Origin: Setoptus koraiensis
Lineage: Eukaryota > Arthropoda
NCBI GenBank assembly: GCA_048013815.1
Contig: CM106586.1
Span: forward strand, 11,470,001 to 11,534,000
Length of the DNA stretch: 64,000 nt
Direction: 5' to 3'
Of the stretch, positions 40,459 through 52,200 are shown one piece after another. The notes below the pieces were generated by a model that was given only the letters and a program-made list of their open reading frames with translations, searched no databases and was not told where the DNA came from. The translations under genes and the position numbers were made by a program. Position 1 is the first letter of the stretch; each line of letters opens with the position of its first letter.

Positions 40459-42530
40459 CTGATTTCAGATTCGATACTTTCCAGTTGGTTAGTTGCTGTT
40501 GAATTGATTCAGTTTGCTAAGTTTGTCACAGGACGAAGGTCATTGTTTGATTTGCCAAGTTGAGTTAAAAACTCATCAGCTGTATATATATCGTTCACTA
40601 TGTTGTTAAGTTGTTGGCGCCTAATTAATTAATATTGAATCTATCGGAGATACCGCCGAGTGCATTTAACTAAAAAGTTCTTTTAACTTTGTAAAGCAGC
40701 GACGCAAAAGTTTTGTGCCACCATCCTCTCGCCTATTCCGATACTCGGCGCACGCATGCTAAAGACTCTTCAATTGAGCTGCCGATCTTTTCAATTGAAA
40801 ACTGGTTTTTGGCAAGCTCTTTTCTCTCCGTCTGTCTGTTTGTGCGACTAAACGAAAAGAAACCACGAAAGTGTTACAACAAGTGTAACCTTTCGCCTTG
40901 CCGTCACAACTTGTGAGAATCCAGTGAGCGTGCTCTCCACACGGTAGAAGAGAAGGCTCGGCGAACTCGCTCACACTATTTACATAGTGCACAACAATCG
41001 CCTCTTGAGATTGTCTTCGCCTCTCGATTGTTCATCCGTCTGTTTCCATTCTTTTAAACGCTCCTTCGTGTCGCGATTTGTCACTTGCCGACTGAACGCT
41101 TCTGGCTCACTGGCAAACAAACTCTCAATTGGTATTCGTGCGAAGCGACGAATTTGTTTTTCCTCTCGATTAGGTTCTTTTTCGGTACGCATCATGAACA
41201 TAATCAGCATCATGACGACATCATTTCACTGGCGACAATAACAATGCATTTGTGCTCGTCATATGAGGTCAGTGCAGGCTAGCGTCTATTACACAATTGA
41301 CGGAAGTGACAAAAGTGCAATACCCTTCACCGTGTAAATTTCCCGATGACAGTCGATTACAAAATTGAAATCTTATCTAATTTGATGCAGGCGCCCCCGG
41401 AAGCACAGTGGATGCCTTCGCTTTGTTCCATCCGCATTCGTGTGATTCGTGTTGGTGTGCGAGTTTAGTCAGGATCGAACATCGAAAAACTCCACCGAAA
41501 AAGTAAACCAGAAAACAGTGAAAAAGGATTCAAATTAGTGCGTGCTTGTCGCCTCAACAGACCCCTGCCTCATTTGTGCAGCAAACGCGCATACAAGTAT
41601 CGTTAGTACGTAAACTGGCTAATACTCAATAATAAATTAATTAGAGAGGAGACTTGAACGAGATTGGTGCATTTAGCAGTTGACAACAAGACGAGAGCGA
41701 AACACTCGAACAGAGAGTTATGATTTAACCTTTTGGAAGCGATATCGTAATTATAAATTGATAAGTTCCTTTGAGTTAGTTGATTAACGGAAAGTTTGTT
41801 GCAATAGAAGCTGGCTGTGATTGCATACAAACGGAGATGGGAACTACTAGTGGGAGTCATCAATTTATTGGGTACAATATAACTGATTCAACATTAATTT
41901 ATAATTTATTATCAATTACGATGATATTTAACACGTACAACATCCAGCAGCGAGACTATTGTGTCGTGCTGGCGAGAATCCATTACAGAGATCAGTGACG
42001 GCGAATGCATTTTGTAATTTAAGTAACAGTGTAATCATATTTGCATGGTTGGCAACTTATCAGTTATTGTTGCTGCAGGCAATGATTAGTATAATGCCGA
42101 ATGATACGGTTGATTTGAAGTATAGCTATTTGAAATTTTCGTTAAAATATGAAAGTTCAAAGATTTGCACACTCTCACACTTGTGTCGGCTTGCACAGCA
42201 TCAACGGGACACCAATTCAGCGGCAACATTCCCGGAATAAAAATGAGTAGACATGCTGGCAAAGCCAAGCATGTATTTTCAAGATCAGTCCTTTTCAATG
42301 ACAGTTGTATGGGTAAAACTCAAGTTGTCATCGAACTTTCGCCGTTTGAGCTTCGATTTTTTTATTGATTTTTTCCCTGGCGGCTAACAAGATGCTGAAC
42401 AATGATAAAAATATTTCCACTTGATGAACGAAAAAACCACTTGTTGCTAGTGCCAAAACCCATTGACAAACCACACAGACCAAATCTCAACAGAGTGATA
42501 ATGATAAAATAAAATGACGATCTCACCACT

Positions 42531-42761
42531 ATGCAAATAGGCAACTTGTTTGCAATTTGCATAGCACTATTAATGTTGGCGCTCGCTGAGATGAATTTCG
42601 CTGCTTCATCGCGCCACCACCGCTACCTCTTTGTGTCCCGGCGTGTGATCTTTGGAACAAAAATCAGCGTGACTCACAGCCGCGTAAGCTTGGTTTCTTT
42701 GGAAACTTTCTTTTCCGGTGACGAACACAATCTTACATCAATTATCTGTGCAGATCGATAG
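42531..42761 (+). CDS. Candidate small secreted peptide, unrecognised
   Basis: A 76-codon frame starting with ATG. The first about 25 residues look like a signal peptide (MQIGNLFAICIALLMLALAEMNFA), followed by a basic RHHRYLFVSRR stretch that could be a processing region. No family is recognised and no flanking exon or poly(A) signal is evident. It may be chance. Confidence 0.2.
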   Translation: MQIGNLFAICIALLMLALAEMNFAASSRHHRYLFVSRRVIFGTKISVTHSRVSLVSLETFFSGDEHNLTSIICADR

Positions 42762-43111
42762 AGCATACACAGAATAGAGTCAGTGAAGGTGAGCGGTGAG
42801 AAGGGACTTTTATTATGCACCCCGTCATGATGATTATCGTAGCGTTATGTAAATTTACTTGGTCGACTAATTGGGACCAACACTCACAAACATGCACAAA
42901 CTTACACGAATATATAAATGTATAAATAGGCAATTAGGCATGACAGCTAATTTACAAGTTTCGTCACATGTGGCGCGATATTGTGTGATGATGGCATTAA
43001 AGTTGCAAGGACGCCAACAAGAGAGGACGAACACGAGAATGATAATATCGACGAGACATGTGCTTGCGATAACATTTGAAAGAAAACTTTCCTTTGCAAC
43101 AACGACAACAA

Positions 43112-43117
43112 TTTATT
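43112..43117 (-). terminator. Poly(A) signal of the ALFY gene
   Basis: An AATAAA hexamer on the minus strand about 104 bp after the ALFY stop codon. It argues that the transcript ends here without a further 3' coding exon. Confidence 0.65.
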
Positions 43118-43219
43118 ATTATTATTCTCATTTCACATGTGTAGATTTGAATGTGTTAAACTCATTTCGATGTATTACAATTGTGTGCTAATCTTTCGCC
43201 TCGAAATTTCGACGAGCCT

Positions 43220-46200
43220 TCAAGGAACAGACCAACTAGAGATGCGACCACTGGCATCACCCACATACACTAATCTGTGATCTTTCGAGACAGCCAATGC
43301 GGTGACGGCCACATTTGCGTTGTTCTTTCGCACCAATTTTGCCCTGAGATGTAGCTCGCGTTTCCACGAATGGCCAGGCAACAAACTGTCCTGGTATTGA
43401 TTGGCAAGTGCGTTGATGTTTCTGTTGCTGGCATTTGTGTTGGAATTGCTGGCTTGATTGTTGAGCGCTGATCCAGAGGCCGGCGATGTGCTCAACAAAA
43501 CGAACGATTCCACTAGCGATGTATCGGATCTTGAGAAGCGTATTTGCGAATTTGTAGGAACGCCACTGGGCGACAAAGAATTGTTGCTCGGATTTGTGCT
43601 TTTCGATCTGACATCGTCAGGACAATGTTGTGGTGTGCTGTTGTTGTCATTGGCCTGACAACTGCTACTAACGGTGGTGTTGTCGCTATTTGCCGATGTT
43701 GCTCGCGACGCTGTATTGCTCTGATTGTCCTGAGTGACTCGAATGGTTGTAGAGGCCGACGACGACAATTGAACCCAATCAGACGGATATTCGGCATTGA
43801 TCACTTGATCGTGCTCGTCGGAATTGTTAGAATCACAAGACGACGTCACAGATGACCTATCGCTCATCTTGTCCCGTTGTCCATTCTTGCCTGAAATCTC
43901 TTTCTGTTGTATGTAGCGCAAACTCCACAGCAATACGGCACCATCGCTAGATCCGGTCAGAATGACCTCGTCGGAATTCCACTCATTATATTGTGAGAAG
44001 GCCACGCTCAATATTTGCTGTTGTCCTGCTGAATTGGGCCTTCTCATTGACACCTGTCTGTTGAGGCCGCAGTTTGAATCGACCTTGGCCAGCAATTCGC
44101 CGTTGATCGACCACAAATAAAGCCAACTTGAGGCACATGTCGCAATGTCGCCTGTGAGCTCATTGATGGCAATGGCCGATATGGGCCCGCTGTGGACCAG
44201 ATTTTGAGACGATCCTCCGCCCAATTGACGCACAAATGTAAAACGATTCAGGTCCCATATCACTGCTGTCCTGTCTCTACTTCCGCTCACTATCATACTA
44301 TAGGCTTGTGAGGATGCCAAACAGGTTATTGGCTCTACGTGACCGTAGAGATTTAGCATTGGCGTAAATGCGCGCATCTTCTCTATTTTCCACACAGTTA
44401 TCAATGAGTCAGTTCCGGCCGTAATCATGGTCCGATTGTTGGGTATTGTACAGCAGAGTATTTCGTTGGCACCGTGACTCTCGTCTCCCTCCCAGATAAA
44501 TATTGGCCGCTCGCTGTCGTATAGGCCCAATCTCAAGCTTCTATCAGCGAAGCCCCAAGCGATGTAACGACAATGCTCGGGCGGTATCAATATTTTGTTT
44601 TGCTCCACTGCAACAAGATTTTTATCCACTTGCACTATCTGTCCAACGGCACCTCTGACATCCTTATAAGTAGTGTTATTTTGGCGCAATTGATTCAAAT
44701 TATATATAAACACTTTGTTGGCCAACTGAGACGACGAACCCGCCAAAGATGGTAATATTGGTGTCAGGGGAAGTGGCGACAAACCTGCCGAGTGCACCTT
44801 CCTAACTGGATGCGGCTTCTTGAAGAGTTGTTTCGGTACTTGGCCGAAGTTGTTGATGAACCCTATAACGGCATTCTTCTTGATGGGATCAATGTCAGTG
44901 TTGTATATATCAACGTTGCCCTCGTAAAACAAATGATGAAACACATTCACAGCGTCCACGGCAGGCTGGCCTTGTTGCTTGTAGCCAAATATGAGATCAA
45001 TCCATTCATGCAAATGACACGATACAAAATCACTCTCTAGAGCGCAACGATTCAATCTTATAAACTCTCTTGGATCGCCTTTGGCCCACGGTGGCAAAAT
45101 GACATTGTCCAACTGATTGCCCGATTGTTTGATGCCTAAATCAAACCTGTTCGAGTTAAGTAGAAACTCGGGCAGATAGAAGAACTCGGGTATCAATTCT
45201 TTGATGTCGGCCATATTGTGTTTAGAGGCAGACAGCCACGAGTCGCCAATTGAATGAAACATTCTGTCAGCCAGGTCGAAATGGCCACCCTGCAAACGGA
45301 GAAAATGTTGCGTGAAGGGTTCCATGCGCACAAGATAAGAGGCAACAATCATGGCCGATGAATAAAATGTTCCATAGTGGTAGGGTGGCGTCTCTGTATC
45401 GTCCCATTCAGCGTAGCGTTTCTTGAATTGTTCCAAACGCTCTTTCGTTTGAGCTCCAACAGGCCGAGATAAATCCCTGAAAGTGGCTGGGTTGGCGAGA
45501 TCTAGACTGTTTGAGCTATAGTCGGCCAAAATCCAGGGAAATATCGGATATTGCATGAGATCGTTGTATGAGCGTCCTGCAATCGTATTGAGGTTCATGA
45601 GATATTGAAAGTTGCTTATCTCGCCCCTAATCCAACGTTGCGTGACAGATGTCTCGCCTATCAGACTGGACAATAGACCGCTACCTCCCTCAACGCTAAC
45701 ATTAAGCTTCTGGCCGGCAAGAGAGTCTTGGGCATTGTTTGTCAATTGTGTTGCCATCGACATGAATCTCGAATACACTTTGTTGCGTATGTTGCGCGGA
45801 AATGCAATCAATGTGTTTCGTCCATCCAGAGAGAATACTTCCAAGGCGATAGGCTGAAGTAGGTATCTTCTTTTGTGGACTTCGACAATTGTATCCAGCG
45901 CAAACTTGGCACAACTCTTTTTCGTGTGCGACGAACGGATATTTGGCGTGGAATTGGGTATAATTGGATCGTGCACGTCACCAGGTAAACTATCGATGTC
46001 TTTAATTTCTCTCGTTTTCAACAAGGTGAATCCGTCTATAAGATAAAAGTGCTCTCTACCAAACAACAGCAATCCCTCGTATGTGTCCAATCCTTGAACT
46101 CTGCAACACCGGAACATGTGCGATATGCGTTCGTTTCTTTCGAGCAGCCTTATAACAGTCTGAGAGTCAATACTTTCCTCTTGGGCCAAATTGCTTTCTG

Positions 46201-49200
46201 CCTCGGCCTCTTGGCAAACATCAACAAATGAACTAGTCTCGCCATCCTCTTGGTCTTGGCTCTGATTTGACATTGAGCACGATCTCTGCGACGGAGATAT
46301 ACCCAGATGTTGAATGCTCTCAATCGATGATCTAGGATCCATGAGTGTATTATTGGACGACATGTGAGGATTGATGGAATCGTGTTCGGGCGTCTTACAT
46401 GGTCTGTCTAAATCTGATTCTCGCTTGTCATCCGACACGGACGGCAATGGAGTGGATGAAGTGTTAGATGGCAATGGCGACAGTTGGGTTGTTTCTCTTA
46501 TATCCAACAAACACTTGTCAAGAGCAATTGTTTTCTTATAATATTCGTGACTGTCGTAACTCATTGGTGGCCTGTATTTCAGTGATTTATTATCAGGATT
46601 GTACAGTTCGGCGCTGTAAGGATAATTTTCATAGAATTGTTTTGTATTGTTGATCAGTTTCTTTCTCATCCTTCTTGGGCCCTCGGTCAAATCAAGCGAC
46701 CATTTGTTCAATTGTGACCCGTGCTCTGGACCAAAGAGTGCTTTTTCTCGCAACAGTACCTCGTACTCGCATTCAAGCCATTCTTCGCAAACATATTTGT
46801 GCAAAGCCAAGTTCTGATTTGATTGCGACGATTGTAACTCAATCAAATCGTTGATAATTGATATGTGCGTTTGTAAGGCCTTTTCTATGGTTGCCTTACT
46901 AAGCCCAAAACATTTGAAAGAACTTGTGCCATTAGTGGCTGAATTGTTCGGATTTGAGGCATTCTGACCATCGGATGTCACTCTGGCGAGCTCTTTCTTA
47001 AATTGAATTTTCTCTGCGTTGCCCACACCTGAGGCCACTGAACCGGCTGTAGCGCCGACAACTCTACTCACAAAATTGGCAGCATTCACTACTTTTGTCA
47101 ATCGACCGCTCAATATATTAGCTGCGCTAGAGGTCCCTGGAATGGACAAAGATTCGCCTGATTTCAATGGTTTGGGTTTGCGCACTTTTTGCTCTTGATC
47201 AATGTAATTCAGCCAAACACGTAGACAAGTCTCATGTATGGTGGGCCGCAATTGGCTTAAATCGAGCGATGTTTCAAGAGAGAATGCTGGAACGGACAAA
47301 TTAACGCCGAGAGCCTCGGAGAGAATCGACTTCTTGCCCTTGTACGTTTCATCCCAGATCTTTCTAGCTATAGATGTTATCATAAGGACCGACGTGGGGT
47401 AATCATCCAATTGAGATTGATGGCTCATTGAATCGGTAGTTGAGGCGCTCGAAGTTGCGCTTGGCTGGTCAGCTGGGGCCAAATTAGCGTACCAGACAGA
47501 TCTCGATGTGTTTGAGATTTTGCCTTCATCAATCATTTGCATCAAACAATAGGTTAGGCAAACAAAGAATTCGGCCGAGTTAGGGCCTGGAATATGATCA
47601 TGAATTATCAATTGACGATGAGCATAGATCTTTCGTAATAGCTCCAAGATGAGTAACTTATCTGACATGTGCTCAACTGGCCGAGACAATGCAAACAATA
47701 CCACTCGGTTCATTGTTCGTTGCATTGATTGAGCACTGGTCGGTATCTGGCGTGGCAATAAGTCGTTGAATTTCAATATCTGCTCTAATAAACTCAATTG
47801 ATAATCGAGGATATCAGTGACTTGTTTCAAATCATTTCTGTACAATTCGTTTAACCAAATCTTATCAACAACTATTTGCGAAACCAAAATAGAGTTGGCT
47901 AGCAGAGATTGAAAATTAGCCCTATTATCTGCTGTAGAAATTGTTTGCATAGTGTGATGCCTCGCTGTAGAGTCGATGATCAATAGAATTTGCCTCATTA
48001 GCATCTGAATAAGCTCGCCCTGGGCTTTTTTGCAAGGAGATAATGCTTCTAAAAAGCGTTCAAAGGCTTGCATTTGAGAATCTATCAGTTGTCCCTGGTT
48101 ATTCTGTAGAAAATCTTGATCTGTCATGGAATCCAATATAATCAAGCGCGAAAACTCTAAAATAACCGATTTGGCAGGATGTTCAGTCATTAGCCTTTCT
48201 TTTGTTTGGTTTGTTTCCTGTGGATTTTCTTCGTAATTGAGCGGATTGGACGCGTTGTTTATAGAGTTGAATTCATTATCTTCCTGGAAGTTACTTGTCA
48301 CTTTACGACCATTACTAGATGCCGTTCTGGCTGGACTGATGGGATGAGGAAACAACGAGGTGTAGTCTGGCTTCATAAGGGTGTCTGCGATTGCATCGAC
48401 AAGATCTTTGTTGGTCTTACAATAAGTTTGGAATCCCTGATGATTGTTGTAGAAATACATCAAAAATTTTATGATATCAATAGGGTATGTGATCACTATT
48501 TCTGTTGGAGATTTCGAGGTACTTTCCATAGAGCTGGACAACGATTCGGGCTGCTCCTCTTTAGCGGGAAAAAATTCCTGACGCCAGATCAATTCTCTGA
48601 TCATGTAAACAATGCATACTACAATATCTCTACATTTGAATAGCATTGTTGATAAACTAACTCGTCTTTTGTGATGAGTTTCGCCTACAAGACAATCACA
48701 CAATGTGTCTAAACTGAGTTTATCGAAATTCTCAATAGTATCCAAAACATTTGGCGATAATTTTGAGAAATGATTCATCATTGCCTGACACAAAATTATA
48801 TAAATGCGAGGCCTGTCAACATGATTCGTCAAACAACAACTGAGTAAATAGAATCCCGGTGCATCAATTACTTCCTGTTTGATTGATTTCCGTTTTCCCG
48901 CCATACCAAATAATGCTCCAACATTAAAGCCCAACAATTGCATATTGAAACGGCCATCAATGGAAGAACTACTAGGCTGCTTTAGCCATCCACCATTATT
49001 GCTGCCCATCTTCAGCTTACTATACAGGTTGTCATTGGACAATATAATCATGAAGTTAACCAATCCGATGGTGACAGTATCAGAGTCTAGATAGGACCCA
49101 TTTATGAATAATAAGAACCAATCAAATCCCAGTATTCTAACTAGCTCCTCTTGAGTGGCCTGATTGATTTCATTTTGATTATTGCGTGTCATCATCTGTA

Positions 49201-52200
49201 GTAAACTCTTGAGAAGTATATTACGCAAGTTGATTATTTGCCTCGGGCGCTCTTGATTATCTGCTGGCATCATGGAGGCCAAATATTGGCCAAAATAGAG
49301 AATGTCTGTCTGTCTGGGGGTTCTATTCAACAACTCGTAGACGATTTGTTTGATCAAATAAATTGTCTTGGCATCAAATGATTTCGATGTCGTAGAGCTG
49401 TCATCGCTAGCACCAGCATGTTCTTCAATGTCTAGACTGGCTTGAACTACACTATGCTCCTTCAGTAGAATAAGCAGTCTTGGTAGTAGATCCATTTCTC
49501 TCAGCAATTTGAGATTCTTCAGTCTCAGATTATCGCCGTTAATAGAAAGTAAATTGTCTGCGCTAGGGGCATTTTCGTTTTGCTCTATTTTTGGTTGTAG
49601 TTGAGTAACAGGTGCCACCAATTCATGAATGAATTCTAGTACGGGATTTATAAGATCGATTTCCAGCCACAAATCAAAGGAATCGCATATGAGATCTCTT
49701 AGGGCTGTCACTTGGTGTATTTCGCGTATATTCTGCTCTCTCTTTGGTATTGCTTGCCTAACACAGTCGGTGACCAAAGAAAATGACAAATGTAATATGT
49801 GTGAATTGATCAGAGCTTTCTTCTTCCAGAAAAATACAGCCAATATCTGGTAGCCATTCATGTTGTTCATTTGAGTCTGAAGTTTTGAATTTAATCTTAG
49901 TGCACATACAAGAGCCTTCATACTGATGCAAAACGAATCAATTGTCTCGGCCTGAGCTACCAAACCGATCAATATTGCACATCCTCCGATATTATATAGA
50001 ACTTCTTGAGTGGGCGAGGGTACGAAACATCTAATTGATGAAAAACCCACGGCTATAGCGCCTATGCCTCGGCTAGATCCATTCAAGTGGCCACTAGTAT
50101 TGTGAAGAAGCATTACGGGAGTGGCGTTCTCGTGAACTGCAAGACCCATGACTCGGCTCACTTGACGACAATCGAAGCGAGTGTAAATTCTCCTCATACG
50201 TGCCAGAGTCAAGACAGATGTAGAGCGAGCGTCTATGCTCATTAAAACGCGCTCCTCTAACACCACGAGTGATGCTGTTGAAGGAATTGGCGATGGCGGT
50301 TGACTAGTGCTGGCAGCAGCAGACGAAGATATTCGTGTCAGGTGAGGGTGATGATAAGTATTTGTGGGAACAGCGGAAGTGGACTGTTGATGAAACAGAG
50401 CCTTATGATTCTGCGACGCGGAGGCACCAGGATTCAATTGACGCAACAGTTCATTCAATCGGGTTGAGCTTTGAAAATTTCCGATGTAGGCCGGGCCTAG
50501 ATTGTAAACAACTGAAACAAATGTGCTACTTGAAGGTTCCTCAATCAAGTGGAAAGCACCCTGTCTCCATGCTGACCTAAGCTGCAATCGGAGTTGTGGT
50601 AATGATCCAATAAATCCGTTCACAAACGCAGCTGAAGCACTAGATGCGCCACCGCTTCCCGGTGTTGGCGTTGACGATGTTAATGAGCCGACATAATTAC
50701 TTATGTAATTAATACGCTGGGAGTGTGCAAGCTGTCCATCGATGTAGACAAAGATGGTACTTTGTTTAAGTAAAGATCTATTGAGAGTAACAACAACATG
50801 ATGCCAGCGATTTTCCACCAACAGATGAGGTGACCATACTCTGAGATTGCAATCTGGATCGTAGATTGCACTTGATCGTTGTTCATCATCGTACAATAGA
50901 ATCTCCTGAGTTGATACCAGAAGTGCTCTATCAGATGCCGATATTTGGACCTTGAAACAAGAAAACTCTTTTCCGGTTGAAGCTGAGCCTCTATATAATG
51001 TTAGTAGTCTAATATTGTGCATAGGGTCATTGGAACGGGGAGGGAACTGATCTATGTAAATCCAAGTGGAAAATGTCAATCCGCTTGTTGGTGGGAATGT
51101 TCTTTCAGTGGATCCAATACCACCTAGAATACCATTCTTCTCTTGAGTATGCACATCTAATATATTATTCAAAAATGTACTACTGCTAACTGGCAAACCC
51201 TTCGCATTCACAGGTGCTATAGATGGCATGAACAATGTGGAAAAACCATCCAGACGCATGTCTATCTCAATGAACGGTGGCTGAGTATTAAATTCATTGT
51301 TTTTCTTGCTTGCTATCATGGCTACCAAAGTGGTTAGTCTAGAGGTTGATATCTTCTCTCTAGAGCCTGGTAGCTCGCCATTTTCTGTGATGGTTAACCT
51401 CTTTGAATCTTGTGAGGTCAATTTTGAAAGACTCTTCTGTTCATGATCATGCCTAGAGTATTTTTGAAATTCAATATCGTCTAAATTTTTACACTGAAGA
51501 GGCTCGGTCAAACGCAAAAATGATTTCAATTCTTTAGGAGTTATCAATTGTGTTGACAAGCGCTCCAACATGAACTGGCAAGGCTCGTGTAAGTAATGAT
51601 CTTGATCTATCAAAGCGATACGCCAATTCTCTTGTAACAACTCACTGATAAATCCGATCTCGCATAAAAGTTGCTGATTGCGTTCATGTTTAAGCAGTGA
51701 CCTCACAACTTCTGTCATGAAATACGTTAGCTCTTCGTCTGGACAAGATGGTATCAAGTCCATAATGGTCATTATAATGCAAGGAAAAACTATTATGGCA
51801 GGTTTTTGATGCTGGCTTTTTAGATCCAATGATGGCGGCCTTTTAGCATGGGCACGAATTTTTGGTGCACTGTGACTATTTTGAGACTCTCGAACACAAT
51901 TTTCAAGCGGATCTTCGGCCTCGTTGTTGGAATCTTTCATCGTAGATCTGGATAATGTTAGTTGGTCAAGCTCGACAGGACCATCCTCCTTGTCCAGCGC
52001 CATATCATACAAGTACCTGAACAATCTGCAGCATGCTTCTGCAGGCTTGAGATCCGCATTAGAGCCCAAAGAATATGGATCTTTTGTTGACATGAGGAAT
52101 ATATTCTTGTAATTTTGTATCGATTCAACAGTTGCAACATTTTTCAAAGAGAACGTTGATGACTTGGATAGAGTTCGTCTTGAAAGAAAACATCCCAGAA

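Larger units (their letters stand above)
40459..43219. other. 2.8 kb region upstream of ABCG and downstream of ALFY
   Basis: Mixed-composition DNA with no recognisable coding sequence on either strand apart from one weak signal-peptide-like frame (42531-42761, listed separately). It contains the minus-strand AATAAA of the ALFY gene (43117-43112). No FYVE-like Cys/His pattern was seen on the minus strand here. Confidence 0.5.
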
